Positions 38,274 to 47,267 of a stretch of 64,000 bases of DNA are shown here, piece after piece. Origin of the DNA: Polycyclovorans sp. (GTDB lineage Bacteria > Pseudomonadota > Gammaproteobacteria > Nevskiales > Nevskiaceae); contig PAKU01000006.1 of the NCBI GenBank assembly GCA_002706265.1, positions 62,001 through 126,000 of the forward strand, in the 5' to 3' direction. The notes below the pieces were generated by a model that did not search any database, was not told the origin of the DNA, and saw only the letters and a program-made list of their open reading frames with translations. The translations under genes and the position numbers were made by a program. The stretch's first letter is position 1. Each line of letters begins with the position of its first letter.

Positions 38274-39926
38274 TCAGATGCGGGCTTCGATCCCGAAGCG
38301 GGCAAAGTCCTTCTTGTTGAAATTGTCGCGGAACATGTCGCGCAGCTTGGTCGCCGTGGCGTCGTAGGCGCCCTTGTCGGCCCAGGTGTTGCGCGGGTTG
38401 AGGATGGCGCTGTCAACCCCCGGGCAGCTTTTCGGCATTTTCAGGTTGAGAATGGGCTGGGTCTCGGTCTCGACCGCGTCCAGCTCGCCGTTCAGGGCCG
38501 AGTTGAGCAGGGCACGCGTCACCTTCAGGCTCATGCGCTTGCCGGTGCCGTAGGGGCCGCCGCTCCAGCCGGTGTTGAGCAAGATGCAGCGCACATTGTG
38601 CTGCTGCATCTTTTTCGCCAGCAACTCGGCGTAAACGTTGGGCTTGTGGGCCATGAACGGACCGCCAAAACAGGCCGAGAAGGTGGGTTGCGGCTCGGTG
38701 ACGCCCACCTCGGTACCGGCGACCCGAGCCGTGAAGCCCGAAACGAAGTGATACATCACGTCTTTCGGCTCAAGAATACTGATCGGCGGCAGCACGCCAA
38801 ACGCGTCGGCGGTGAGCAGCACGATGGTTTCGGGATGCGGACCACGCCCGTTGGGCATGGTGTTGGGCACGACCTCAAGCGGGTAGCTGAAGCGGGTGTT
38901 CTCGGCGATGGCGCCGTCGTTGAGGTCAAGCTCGTCGGGGTGGCACTCTTCCATCTTCTTGCCGGGCAGCGGCGGCACGTTTTCGATGATGGTTCCGGGC
39001 TTCGACAACGCTTCGGCAATGACCGGTTCGGCGGCCTTGTCGAGGTTGATGAGCTTGGCGTAGCAACCGCCTTCGAGGTTGCACAGGCCGTTGTCCGACC
39101 AGATGGTTTCGTCGTCTCCGATCAGCCGGCGCGAGGCATCGGCCGAAAGGGTGGTCTTGCCGGTGCCGGACAGGCCGAACAGGATGGCCCCGTCGCCCTT
39201 CTCGCCGACATTGGCCGAGCAGTGCATGCTCAGGCGACCCTGCTTGGGCAGCAGATAGTTGCCAACCGTGAAAATGGTTTTCTTGTTGACGCCGCAATAG
39301 TCGGCGCGACCGGCCACCAGGCAGATGCGGTTCCGGGTGTCGATGATCACCGCCGCTTCTGAGCGGCTGCCGTCGCGCTCGGGCTCGCAGACGAAACTCG
39401 GCACGTTGAGCATGGTCCAGCGGCGGGCGTCCACGTCTTTGACGCCGGGCAGATCTTTCGGAAACATGTTGTCGCAGAAAAACGCGTGGGTCGCGTATTC
39501 GCCGACAAAGCGGTAGGGCACCGCGAAGTCGGGATCGGAGCCCATGAACAGGTCCTTCACATACAAGGTGGCCTGCCTGGCGTTGAGGTGCGCCACCACG
39601 CGTTTGATCAGACCCTCGTATTTCTCGGGGTCATAGCCGCCCAGGTCGGCCTTGAACCAGATCTCATCGGCCACCTCGGGCCATTTGACGGCGAAGGTGT
39701 CCTTGGTGCGCCGGCCCGTGCAGTCCGGGTCGGTGTAGAACACCAGCGGACCGTCGACACCGAGTCGGGTCGGGAAGGCTTTCCGTTCGTCCGAGGGACC
39801 ACCGCGGCGGACCCGGCCCCGGTCGTTGGCGACGGCTTCATGAAACAATTCGGGCTTGCTGAGGTTGACCTTGTAACTGACGGTCTTGAGTCCAAAAAGT
39901 TGTTCGAGGTCAGCCTGTAAGCTCAT
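38274..39926 (-). CDS. pckA: Phosphoenolpyruvate carboxykinase (ATP)
   Basis: PckA converts oxaloacetate plus ATP to phosphoenolpyruvate and CO2, the entry to gluconeogenesis. The 550-residue protein is of the ATP-dependent class: kinase motif GLSGTGKTTLSAD, the metal/oxaloacetate stretch LIGDDETIWSD, and TSGWSGGPYGTGKR-like NTGWSGGPYGTGKRM. The ATG at 39926 has AAGGA 7 bases upstream, preferred over a TTG 66 bases earlier. It is a monocistronic unit with its own terminator. Confidence 0.96.
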   Translation of the reverse strand: MSLQADLEQLFGLKTVSYKVNLSKPELFHEAVANDRGRVRRGGPSDERKAFPTRLGVDGPLVFYTDPDCTGRRTKDTFAVKWPEVADEIWFKADLGGYDPEKYEGLIKRVVAHLNARQATLYVKDLFMGSDPDFAVPYRFVGEYATHAFFCDNMFPKDLPGVKDVDARRWTMLNVPSFVCEPERDGSRSEAAVIIDTRNRICLVAGRADYCGVNKKTIFTVGNYLLPKQGRLSMHCSANVGEKGDGAILFGLSGTGKTTLSADASRRLIGDDETIWSDNGLCNLEGGCYAKLINLDKAAEPVIAEALSKPGTIIENVPPLPGKKMEECHPDELDLNDGAIAENTRFSYPLEVVPNTMPNGRGPHPETIVLLTADAFGVLPPISILEPKDVMYHFVSGFTARVAGTEVGVTEPQPTFSACFGGPFMAHKPNVYAELLAKKMQQHNVRCILLNTGWSGGPYGTGKRMSLKVTRALLNSALNGELDAVETETQPILNLKMPKSCPGVDSAILNPRNTWADKGAYDATATKLRDMFRDNFNKKDFARFGIEARI

Positions 39927-40026
39927 TCGTGATCCTTGAGTCGCCGGGTGCGGAGAGCCGCGCATGTTAAGTAGCGCGGTGTCGCACCGCAAGCCGGACG
40001 GCCCCCGGAAGCGTTCCCGCGGCTCT

Positions 40027-40032
40027 TATACT
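40027..40032 (+). promoter_or_regulatory. Candidate -10 box of the small exported-protein gene
   Basis: TATACT lies 28 bases before the ATG at 40061, giving a leader of about 22 bases that contains a GGAG ribosome site near 40051. No clear -35 is visible. Confidence 0.4.
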
Positions 40033-40060
40033 GGCGGCTCGAACATGCTGGAGCAACGCC

Positions 40061-40402
40061 ATGATGTCTTGGGTGAAAGTGCTGGCGGGCTTGACCTGCT
40101 GGGGTGTGAGCCTGGTGTCGGGCGCCCAGCCCAATCGCTCGCCGGAGGCCTATGGCGATCCGGACAAAGGGCAGTTTGGCGACCCCGCCCAAGGGTATTT
40201 TGGCGATGCCAGCCGCGGCGAGTTCCGGCGGTACAACTTCAGTCGGGTGCAGGAGGGCTCGGTGCCGATGCTCGAAGGCACGCCGGTCGAGCGTTTTCAG
40301 GAAGTGCCGGTGCCCCCGGCACGTTCGGCGACCGCTCCGGCCCCACGGCGGGACCCGCCGGCGGGCGCGCCCTATCTGACGCTGGACCGCCCACTGGACT
40401 GA
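40061..40402 (+). CDS. Small exported protein, unassigned
   Basis: The 113-residue product has a signal peptide (about residues 1-22, ending VSGAQ) and a mature part with a short repeated pattern of Gly-Asp-Pro/Ala units (AYGDPDKGQFGDPAQGYFGD) followed by a Pro/Ala-rich tail. I do not recognise a family. A -10 box, ribosome site and signal peptide support it as a real gene. It stands alone between divergent pckA and convergent pilJ. Confidence 0.6.
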   Translation: MMSWVKVLAGLTCWGVSLVSGAQPNRSPEAYGDPDKGQFGDPAQGYFGDASRGEFRRYNFSRVQEGSVPMLEGTPVERFQEVPVPPARSATAPAPRRDPPAGAPYLTLDRPLD

Positions 40403-40428
40403 GTCGACTGAAGCCGACCGGGCCTGAC

Positions 40429-42438
40429 TCAGCTGCCTTCGGGCAGCTTGAAGCCGGCGACCGACTGACGCAGTTGCGCCGACAGAGACGAGAGCTCGGC
40501 CACGGCTCGGGCGGTTTCGGCAGAGGCGCGTGAGGTCTGCGTCGAAATCTCACGGACCGCCTGCATGCGTTGCGCAGCATCGGTGGTGCTTGCCGACTGG
40601 CGGCGGGCATCCCCGGCGATTCCGGCGATCAGCTCGGCCATGGTCTGCGAGCTGAGCTGCACCCGGCTCAGGGCGCCACCGGCTTCTTCAGCACTGCGCG
40701 CGCCGTTGACCACGTTGTGCGTCGACCGCTCCATCGACACGATGGCTTCGTTGGTGTCGGCCTGAATGGTCTTGACCAGCGTTTCGACCTGGCGGGTGGC
40801 GGTGGAGGCGCGTTCGGCGAGGCGTTGTACCTCTTCGGCCACCACCGCAAATCCACGCCCCTGTTCGCCCGCCATCGCGGCCTGAATGGCCGCATTCAGG
40901 GCCAGGGTTCCTGTCTGTTCTGAGATGTCGTTGATCAGCTCGATGATGTTGCCGATTTCCTGTGACGATTCGCCAAGGCGCTTGATGCGCTTGGACGTGT
41001 CCTGAATCTGCTCGCGCAACGCCGCCATCACATTGATGGTGCCGCGCGCCGTTTCGGCCCCACCCCGGGCAACATCCACCGACTCCTCGGCCTGATCGGC
41101 CACCGACTCGGCGCGTTCGGCCACGCCCGACAGCGTGGCGGCGGTTTCGGTCATCTGCAGGGTCAGCGAGGCGATGTCGCTGGCCTGACGCTCGGAGCCT
41201 GCGGACATGTCCTGGGCCAGCTGCTGGGTGGCGGTCGCACCAGCGGCGACCCGCTCCGAGGTCTGGTTGATGGTACCCACCAGCGCGCGCATGTTCTCCA
41301 CGGTGTAGTTGAGCGAGTCGGCGATGGCCCCGGTGAAATCTTCGGTCACGGTCACGTCGACGGTCAGATCGCCGTCGGCGAGGTTGGTGATTTCATCCAG
41401 CAGGCCGAGGATCGCCTGCTGTCGCTGGGCATCGTTGGTTTCGGCGGCGACCAGGCGCTTGGTCATGCCGCGGGTCGCAATCAGGCCGTAGGCCACCAGC
41501 AGTGCGATGGCCAGTGCCACGGCGATGGCGCTGATCACCGGATAAAACGCCAGCTGTGCCTCGCGCTGCTCCAATTGACCGGCAAGCACGCCCGCAGTGC
41601 GGGTGACGCCGGGAACGGCCTTGGGCAGGTCAGCGGCCAGTGCCTGTAGCATGACGGCGGCGTCGACCCGCGGGCGCAGGCCATCGACCGTGGTGGTCAG
41701 TGCCACCAGGTCGGGCGCCACCAACTCGGCCAGCGCGCGCGTGGCCGGCTCGCCCAGCATTTGCGCATGACGGGACTGGATGTCGTTCACCAGCGCGACC
41801 ATCTGCTCGTAGCGCTCGCGCGTGGCCTGGCCTTCACTGAACAGGCGCGACGCCGCGCCGGCGAGTCGATCGAGGCCCACCAATTGCTGCGCCACCAACA
41901 GGCTGGCAACCGCATTGGCCCGTTGACCCACCAGGCGCTGCGCCAGCTCAAGGTGCATCGCATAAAGACCCTCAGGACCGCGCACCATCTCGGCCAGCCC
42001 GCGTGCTTCGGTGAGGCCGGTGTCGAACTCGGGCCTCAGGCCGATGATGCGATCCGAAGGGGCCTGCAGTTGGCCCCAGGCGGCCCGCAGGGCCGCCGCG
42101 TCGTCCTGCATCGACGATGGCATCGCAGGCAGATCATTGATCTCGTTGCCCTGGATCAGACCCAGGGTCTGCTCGTCCACCGCAGCGGTGAGCGTACCAA
42201 TCACCTGCAGGTCGGGCGCCACGCCGCGACTGATCTCGCCGCTGGCACGGGCAATGCGCGCAGCGCTCTCCGGGATGCTGCGCACGGTTTCCAGCCACAG
42301 TCGGCCCCGGTTTTGGGCGGCTTGGGTGAAGAGGGCGATCAGCAGGGCCAAAACCAGCAACCCGATGGCGCCGATGAGCAGTACAGAGTCTTGTCGTCGC
42401 AGCATCGCGCCGATGTCCTGCCCGGTGGTGTCTGCCAT
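40429..42438 (-). CDS. pilJ: Methyl-accepting chemotaxis protein, PilJ-like
   Basis: PilJ is the transmembrane receptor of the Pil-Chp pathway that controls type IV pilus motion and surface responses. The 669-residue protein has a cytoplasmic N-terminus, membrane helix (about 18-38), a large periplasmic region with PilJ-type helices (about 40-300), a second helix (about 303-325), HAMP and a signalling domain with the hairpin tip [29 protein letters not shown]-like sequence (about 515-545). It follows pilH by 51 bases on the same strand. The coding end forms a TTCG-loop hairpin. Other pil-chp genes (pilG, pilI, chpA) are absent here. Confidence 0.85.
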   Translation of the reverse strand: MADTTGQDIGAMLRRQDSVLLIGAIGLLVLALLIALFTQAAQNRGRLWLETVRSIPESAARIARASGEISRGVAPDLQVIGTLTAAVDEQTLGLIQGNEINDLPAMPSSMQDDAAALRAAWGQLQAPSDRIIGLRPEFDTGLTEARGLAEMVRGPEGLYAMHLELAQRLVGQRANAVASLLVAQQLVGLDRLAGAASRLFSEGQATRERYEQMVALVNDIQSRHAQMLGEPATRALAELVAPDLVALTTTVDGLRPRVDAAVMLQALAADLPKAVPGVTRTAGVLAGQLEQREAQLAFYPVISAIAVALAIALLVAYGLIATRGMTKRLVAAETNDAQRQQAILGLLDEITNLADGDLTVDVTVTEDFTGAIADSLNYTVENMRALVGTINQTSERVAAGATATQQLAQDMSAGSERQASDIASLTLQMTETAATLSGVAERAESVADQAEESVDVARGGAETARGTINVMAALREQIQDTSKRIKRLGESSQEIGNIIELINDISEQTGTLALNAAIQAAMAGEQGRGFAVVAEEVQRLAERASTATRQVETLVKTIQADTNEAIVSMERSTHNVVNGARSAEEAGGALSRVQLSSQTMAELIAGIAGDARRQSASTTDAAQRMQAVREISTQTSRASAETARAVAELSSLSAQLRQSVAGFKLPEGS
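40431..40448 (-). other. TTCG tetraloop hairpin at the pilJ stop
   Basis: AGCTGCC (40431-40437) pairs with GGCAGCT (40442-40448) around the four-base loop TTCG; the pilJ stop codon (40429-40431) touches one arm. An outer CTGAGTC/GACTCAG pair lies just beyond it. No T-run is present. Confidence 0.5.
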
Positions 42439-42489
42439 TCCCTTGTCCCCGATTCAGTGTGGTGCCGCGTGTGGCGAATGCCGTGCTGC

Positions 42490-42858
42490 TCAGCGCTCGC
42501 CCAGAACCTGCTCGATCATCTTGACCAAGTCGGCGTCCTTGAACGGCTTGACCAGATACGCCTTGGCACCCTGGCGCAGCGCCCATACCCGATCGGTTTC
42601 CTGATTCTTGGCGCTGACCACGATCACCGGAATCTGTGCTGTTGCCGGGTCGCGGGACAGGGTGCGGGTGGCCTGAAAGCCGTTGACGCCCGGCATGACC
42701 ACGTCCATCAACACCGCGTCGGGCTGTTCTTCGCGAATGCGCTGCAGTGCGTCTGCGGCGTCGCCGGCGATGCTGACCTCGTGCCGGGCTTTTTCGAGAA
42801 TGCGTTTCAGATTTGCCGCATCGGTGGGTGAGTCATCCACCACCATGATCTTCGCCAT
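42490..42858 (-). CDS. pilH: PilH-like response regulator
   Basis: This 122-residue protein is a single receiver domain: acidic residues in IMVVDDSPTD, the phospho-acceptor Asp in AVLMDVVMPGVNGFQATR, Thr/Ser switch in VIVVSAKN and Lys in YLVKPF. The wording after the acceptor Asp (GVNGFQATRTL, then QETDRVWALRQGA) is typical of PilH, which tunes the Pil-Chp pathway. ATG at 42858 gives the standard receiver length. It is followed by pilJ. Confidence 0.87.
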   Translation of the reverse strand: MAKIMVVDDSPTDAANLKRILEKARHEVSIAGDAADALQRIREEQPDAVLMDVVMPGVNGFQATRTLSRDPATAQIPVIVVSAKNQETDRVWALRQGAKAYLVKPFKDADLVKMIEQVLGER

Positions 42859-42979
42859 TCTTTGGAGTCCCTGTCGGCCTGAGTGGTTGACCCCGAAGCG
42901 CCGTTCGGGGTTGCGGGCGGCCCCGCGCAAGCGCCTGTTTCGACTTGACTATACCGGACAAAATGGCCGTTGCGGCGGC

Positions 42980-44269
42980 TTAATCGGAGCATTGGTGACG
43001 CGCCACGCCCAGGTGCCAGCAGGCCGCCACGCGATGGTCGAAAGACAGGCCAGCCAGCGGCGTATTGCGGCCGCGGCTCAGCAGCCGGGCCGGGTCCAGC
43101 GTCCATGGCGCGTCGGGCTGGATCAGCGCCAGATCCGCAGGTTGACCGGCCTCGATGCGTGGCAGGCTCAGCCCCAGACGCCGGGCCGGGGCACAGGTGA
43201 GCCGATGCACGGCCGTCAGCGCCGGCACCTGGTCTTCGGTCATCCATTTCAGTGTCAATGGCCACAGCAGTTCCAGCCCGGAGGCGCCGGCCGCGGTGAG
43301 CGGGAATGGATCACGCTTGGCATCGGCTTCGTGGGGCTGGTGATCGGAGCAGATGGCCTCGATCACCCCGGTCCTCACCGCGTCGCGCAGCGCCAGACGG
43401 TCCGCCTCGCTGCGCAGCGGCGGCATCAGATGCGCGGCCGGGTCGAAGCCGGCCAGCGCGGCATCGGTCAGGAACAGTTGGTGCGCGGCCACATCGGCAC
43501 TGATCGGCAGATCGCGGGCCTGAGCGTTGGCAACCAGTTCGGCGCCGCGTGCCGTGGACAGCCGGCCGAAGTGCAGGCGCGCGCCGGTGTCTTCCACCAG
43601 CGAGATCCAGAAGCGCATGGCCGCCACCTCGGCCGCCACCGGAATCGGCGACAGCCCCAGCCGGGTTGCGGTGGCGCCCTCATGGGCACAGCCGCCGTTG
43701 GCAAGCCGCGCGTCCAGAGGCTGGATGTGCACGGTCATGCCCAGCCCGCGGGCGTATTCCAGCGCGCGCCGTGCCAGCAGCGGGTCATCCAGCGGCGCCG
43801 AGGCCTGCGAAAGCCCCACGCAGCCGGCCGCCTTGAGGGCGCTCATCTCGGCCAGCGCCTGCCCGGCCAGACCCTGGGTGAGCGCGCCCAGCGGCATGAC
43901 CCAGGGGCTGCGGGCGGCTTTGGAAATACGCAGCACGCGCACCACCATCGCGGGTGTGTCGAGCACCGGATGGGTGTCGGGCGGCAGTGCGAAACGGGTG
44001 ATGCCGCCGGCAAAGGCGGCGCGGGTTTCACTGGCGAAGTCGGCCTTGGCCGTGTGGCCCGGCTCGCGGAAGCGGGCGGCCAGATCGACCGCGCCGGGCA
44101 CCAGCCACTGGCCGCTGGCGTCCACATGATGGTCCACCGTGCCCTCGGGCGCGGTACCGGGCGTCAGCACGGCGGCGATCTTTGTGCCGTCGATCAGCAC
44201 GTGGCGAGTGCCGTCCAGCGCTTGGGCGGGATCAAGCACGCGGGCGTTGGCAATGAGCGTGCGACTCAT
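42980..44269 (-). CDS. pyrX: Dihydroorotase-like protein without catalytic metal ligands (PyrX/PyrC')
   Basis: The 429-residue protein has the amidohydrolase fold of class I dihydroorotase, but the first metal motif DxHxHxR is D62-L-A-A-R-F-R: both histidines are replaced (Ala64, Arg66). Other active-site histidines are also altered or lost (HIQPLDARL region). Such inactive paralogues (PyrC' or PyrX) are known in Pseudomonas and relatives, where they are needed to assemble active aspartate carbamoyltransferase. The gene directly follows pyrB (4-base overlap), as in those species. A true dihydroorotase must be encoded elsewhere. Confidence 0.9.
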   Translation of the reverse strand: MSRTLIANARVLDPAQALDGTRHVLIDGTKIAAVLTPGTAPEGTVDHHVDASGQWLVPGAVDLAARFREPGHTAKADFASETRAAFAGGITRFALPPDTHPVLDTPAMVVRVLRISKAARSPWVMPLGALTQGLAGQALAEMSALKAAGCVGLSQASAPLDDPLLARRALEYARGLGMTVHIQPLDARLANGGCAHEGATATRLGLSPIPVAAEVAAMRFWISLVEDTGARLHFGRLSTARGAELVANAQARDLPISADVAAHQLFLTDAALAGFDPAAHLMPPLRSEADRLALRDAVRTGVIEAICSDHQPHEADAKRDPFPLTAAGASGLELLWPLTLKWMTEDQVPALTAVHRLTCAPARRLGLSLPRIEAGQPADLALIQPDAPWTLDPARLLSRGRNTPLAGLSFDHRVAACWHLGVARHQCSD

Positions 44270-45222
44270 GGGCGTGCCCCGAGAATGCGGTCCATGACCG
44301 CCATGCGGACCGCGATGCCGTTGTTGACCTGCTCAAGAATCACCGAGCGCGCGCCATAGGCCATGTCGCCCTCGATCTCGACGCCGCGGTTGATCGGGCC
44401 GGGGTGCATGACGATGGCGTGCTCGGGCAGTCGTGCGGCGCGCTGGTGGGTGAGGCCGTAGTCGCGGTGAAATTCACCGAGGCTGGGCAGAAACGCCCCC
44501 AGCATGCGTTCCTTCTGCAGCCGCAGCAGCATCACCACATCGACGTCGCTCAGGGCGGCGTCAACGTCGTGGAACACCTGCACGCCCAGCGCGTCGATGC
44601 CCGCAGGAATGAGGGTCGGCGGCGCGGCCACGCGAATCTCTGCCGCCCCCAGGGTGCGCAGTCCATGGATGGCCGAACGCGCCACCCGCGAGTGCAGGAT
44701 GTCGCCCACCAGGCAGAACTTCAGCCCCGCGATGCGGCCCATGCGCTGGCGCACCGTGAGCAGGTCCAGCAAGCCCTGGGTGGGGTGGGCGTGACGGCCG
44801 TCACCGGCATTGAGAATCGCCACGCCGGGCGCGGCATGCGCGGCAAAGAAGTGCGCGGCACCCGAGGCGTCGTGGCGAATCACGAACATGTCGGCCTGCA
44901 TCGCCTCCAGCGTTTTCAGCGTGTCGAACAGGGTCTCACCCTTGGACGTCGACGAGGCTGCGACCTGCAGGTTGAGCACGTCGGCCGACAGCCGTTTGGC
45001 GGCCAGCTCGAAGGTGGTGCGGGTGCGCGTCGAGGCCTCGAAGAACAGATTGATGACCGTGCGGCCCAGCAGGCTGCTGTGCTTCTTGTCGCCCTGACGA
45101 CCGGCGTCCAGATAGTGATCGGCGTGATCGAGCAGATCGGTCAAGGTCGCGGCGGGCAGTCCTTCGAGGGTCAGCAGGTGTTGCAGGTGACCTTCGGCAT
45201 CGAGTTGAGAGACAGCGATCAT
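44266..45222 (-). CDS. pyrB: Aspartate carbamoyltransferase catalytic subunit
   Basis: PyrB makes carbamoyl-aspartate, the committed step of pyrimidine synthesis. The 318-residue protein has the carbamoyl-phosphate motif [13 protein letters not shown], the HPTQGLLDL region and the aspartate-binding LRLQKERM stretch. The ATG at 45222 gives the normal N-terminus; ruvX ends 8 bases upstream. pyrX follows with a 4-base overlap. No pyrI-like regulatory chain or pyrR is in the window. Confidence 0.95.
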   Translation of the reverse strand: MIAVSQLDAEGHLQHLLTLEGLPAATLTDLLDHADHYLDAGRQGDKKHSSLLGRTVINLFFEASTRTRTTFELAAKRLSADVLNLQVAASSTSKGETLFDTLKTLEAMQADMFVIRHDASGAAHFFAAHAAPGVAILNAGDGRHAHPTQGLLDLLTVRQRMGRIAGLKFCLVGDILHSRVARSAIHGLRTLGAAEIRVAAPPTLIPAGIDALGVQVFHDVDAALSDVDVVMLLRLQKERMLGAFLPSLGEFHRDYGLTHQRAARLPEHAIVMHPGPINRGVEIEGDMAYGARSVILEQVNNGIAVRMAVMDRILGARP

Positions 45223-45230
45223 GGCGCGGA

Positions 45231-45692
45231 TTATGCGCGAGGCGGGGCCGATGCGGAATCGCAGAAGGGCCGCAGCCGGCCTGCTGCGGCCTCCAGAAAC
45301 CATTGCTCAAGAATGATTCTGGCGGCCTCGGCATCGCGGTCGGTCTTGCGCACGCGTCGGCTCATCTGCCCGCTGGCGCGGGCTCGGCGCAAATGATCGT
45401 CGGCGCTGCGCGAGCTGTAGCGTTCGTCGCACAGGTACACGGCCACGCCGTAGCGGTGCTGCAACTGCAGCGCGAACGAGGCGGCCAGCGCGGTGGCGGC
45501 CTGCGTTTGCCCGTCTTCGGTGAGCGGCCAGCCGATCACCACGGCGTCGGGCGCCCAGTCGCGCCACAACCGGTCGAGGCGGGCGATGTCATCCGGATGC
45601 AGCGTGGGCAGGGCGCGGGCGTTGCCGGTCAGCGCCTCGCCAACGGCCACGCCGATGCGCTTGTGGCCCACATCAAAGGCGAGAACGGCCAT
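45231..45692 (-). CDS. ruvX: RuvX/YqgF family pre-16S rRNA nuclease
   Basis: The 153-residue protein has the RNase H-like YqgF fold: [15 protein letters not shown] at the N-terminus, [12 protein letters not shown], and [10 protein letters not shown] in the second catalytic stretch. YqgF trims the 5' end of pre-16S rRNA; the name RuvX reflects resemblance to Holliday junction resolvases. It lies between yqgE and pyrB, a common order. A gap of 117 bases without a gene separates it from yqgE. Confidence 0.93.
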   Translation of the reverse strand: MAVLAFDVGHKRIGVAVGEALTGNARALPTLHPDDIARLDRLWRDWAPDAVVIGWPLTEDGQTQAATALAASFALQLQHRYGVAVYLCDERYSSRSADDHLRRARASGQMSRRVRKTDRDAEAARIILEQWFLEAAAGRLRPFCDSASAPPRA

Positions 45693-45809
45693 CAGCTGAC
45701 CGGCAGGGCGGCAGGCGCCTGGCGCAGCTGGGGGGTGACCACGGCGTGCCCCGGTGGCGCGGCGGCTTCGGGCGTTTCGTCATCGGTCCGGGGCACGCGC
45801 GTCGACTCC

Positions 45810-46364
45810 CTAAGCGTGACCGGCGTTCTGGGTGAGCTGCGTGACGTCGACCCCCAGCAACCGGGTTGCGGCCTGCCAGCGGTCGTGGGCGGGGGTGTCG
45901 AACAGAATCTGCCGGTCCACCGGGGTGTTGAGCCAGGCATTGGCCAGCACTTCTTGTTCCAGTTGCCCCTCGTCCCAGCCGGCGAACCCTAGGGCGACGA
46001 AGTAATGCTTGGGGCCGTCTTCGGTGCCCAGGGCGCGCAGCACGTCGCGCGAGGTGGTGATGTGCAGGCCGCCCGGCAGGTCCAGTGTCGATTCCCAGCC
46101 GCCCGGCGCGTCGTGAATCACGAAGCCGCGCTCGGGTTGTACCGGGCCGCCCCAGAACACCGGCGCGTCTTCGTCCAGCGCGGCGCCGTCGAGGTCCATC
46201 TGGCGCAGCACGTCCACCAGCTTGAGGTCCATCGGCCGGTTGATGACCAGGCCAATGGCGCCGTGATCGTTGTGTTCGCACAGCAGCGAGACGGTGCGCG
46301 AAAAATGTTCATCCTGCATCGCCGGCATGGCGATCAGGAACTGGTTTTTGAAGAAGTCACTCAT
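45810..46364 (-). CDS. yqgE: YqgE/AlgH family protein
   Basis: The 184-residue protein starts FFKNQFLIAMPAMQDEHFSRTV and has the YqgE hallmarks GAIGLVINRP and VFWGGPVQPERGFVIHD, ending in the usual NAGHA. YqgE/AlgH proteins are conserved with ruvX but their role is unknown; the AlgH name comes from alginate regulation in Pseudomonas. The ATG at 46364 lies close to the stop of the upstream Gx-type gene (8-base overlap). Confidence 0.93.
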   Translation of the reverse strand: MSDFFKNQFLIAMPAMQDEHFSRTVSLLCEHNDHGAIGLVINRPMDLKLVDVLRQMDLDGAALDEDAPVFWGGPVQPERGFVIHDAPGGWESTLDLPGGLHITTSRDVLRALGTEDGPKHYFVALGFAGWDEGQLEQEVLANAWLNTPVDRQILFDTPAHDRWQAATRLLGVDVTQLTQNAGHA

Positions 46365-46908
46365 GGGTCGAAGTGTATCCGTCCGCCGTCGTGGCCGGCA
46401 GGCGTTGCAGCAGGCGTTGCGCCAGCCAGCCGGTGGCCAGGCCCAGGGCCAGTGCCATGGCCAGTAGCAGCGGCAGCAGATGCAGCAGCCCAGGGTGGGG
46501 CACGAACACCCGCCAGGCCAGCAGAAACTGGCCACTGACGTGGGCCACGGCCGACAGCGCAGAGGCGCCGACCACCGTCAGCGGCAGCCTTGGCAGCGCG
46601 CGGTTCCAGCCGGTGGCCAGGGCCAGGGTGCCGAGGCTGAGGCTGGCGCCGGCGGCGGCCAGCCAGAAGCCCGGGGCCATGAAGCTGCCGACCAGCAGGC
46701 TGCCCACCAGCACCCGCAGGCCGGTCACCCACACGGCGCTGCGCAATCCCCAGCGCGCCCAGACGATGAGGGTGATCACGTTGGCGAGACCAGGCTTGAT
46801 GCCGGGCACCGGCGACGGAATGCCGGCTTCAACCAGGTGCACCAGCACCGCGATCGCCGCAAAGCCGGCGATCTGCGCGTCCGACAGCGATGGCCGCCCG
46901 GGGCTCAA
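46357..46908 (-). CDS. Gx transporter / heptaprenyl diphosphate synthase component I family protein
   Basis: This 183-residue membrane protein has about five helices and the family hallmark PSPVPGIKPGLANVITL near the N-terminus. The family (PF07456 type) was named after a subunit of heptaprenyl diphosphate synthase but in most bacteria is a small membrane transporter-like protein, often found beside NusG-II and ApbE genes. The best start is TTG at 46908, overlapping the upstream stop (TTGA). It overlaps yqgE by 8 bases. Confidence 0.83.
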   Translation of the reverse strand: MSPGRPSLSDAQIAGFAAIAVLVHLVEAGIPSPVPGIKPGLANVITLIVWARWGLRSAVWVTGLRVLVGSLLVGSFMAPGFWLAAAGASLSLGTLALATGWNRALPRLPLTVVGASALSAVAHVSGQFLLAWRVFVPHPGLLHLLPLLLAMALALGLATGWLAQRLLQRLPATTADGYTSTHE

Positions 46909-47267
46909 TGATTCACCGCATCCACCGCGCCGGCCCCGCTTCCACGCAGGCTCACCGACACGCGGTTCGGCAGGCAGGCGCTGCTGTCGCCGGCGGTGTT
47001 GAGCCAGCCGCGATGGATGCACACGCGGTTGCGGCAGGGGCTTTCGACGAAGCGCAGCCGGCCCGGCTCGACCCGCAGCACGCTGATCCCCTGATGGCCC
47101 TCGATGTGGTGTTCTCCGGGGTGGCTGAGATCGAGTGTGGCCACCAGTTCGCCGCCCACGCGGATCTCGGCCTCGGTGGCGGGGCCGCCCGGCGTCCAGA
47201 AGGCGGCAAAGCTCAGGCCGACAACGCCGAACAGCACCATCACCAGCAGCCGGTCGGCAAGGCTCAC
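46905..47267 (-). CDS. NusG domain II-containing exported protein
   Basis: The 120-residue protein has an N-terminal membrane/signal helix (about residues 5-24) and a domain of the NusG-II type with the conserved cysteines (SPCRNRVCIHRGWL, then SSACLPNRV). This is not the transcription factor NusG; these proteins are periplasmic and occur with ApbE and Gx transporter genes, suggesting a part in an extracytoplasmic redox process. It overlaps apbE and the Gx gene by 4 bases each. Confidence 0.87.
   Translation of the reverse strand: MSLADRLLVMVLFGVVGLSFAAFWTPGGPATEAEIRVGGELVATLDLSHPGEHHIEGHQGISVLRVEPGRLRFVESPCRNRVCIHRGWLNTAGDSSACLPNRVSVSLRGSGAGAVDAVNH

Noticed and set aside
45692-45809. Small gene between ruvX and yqgE
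   Set aside because: The only frame overlaps yqgE in another phase, has no ribosome site and no recognisable product; yqgE already ends with its normal C-terminus.
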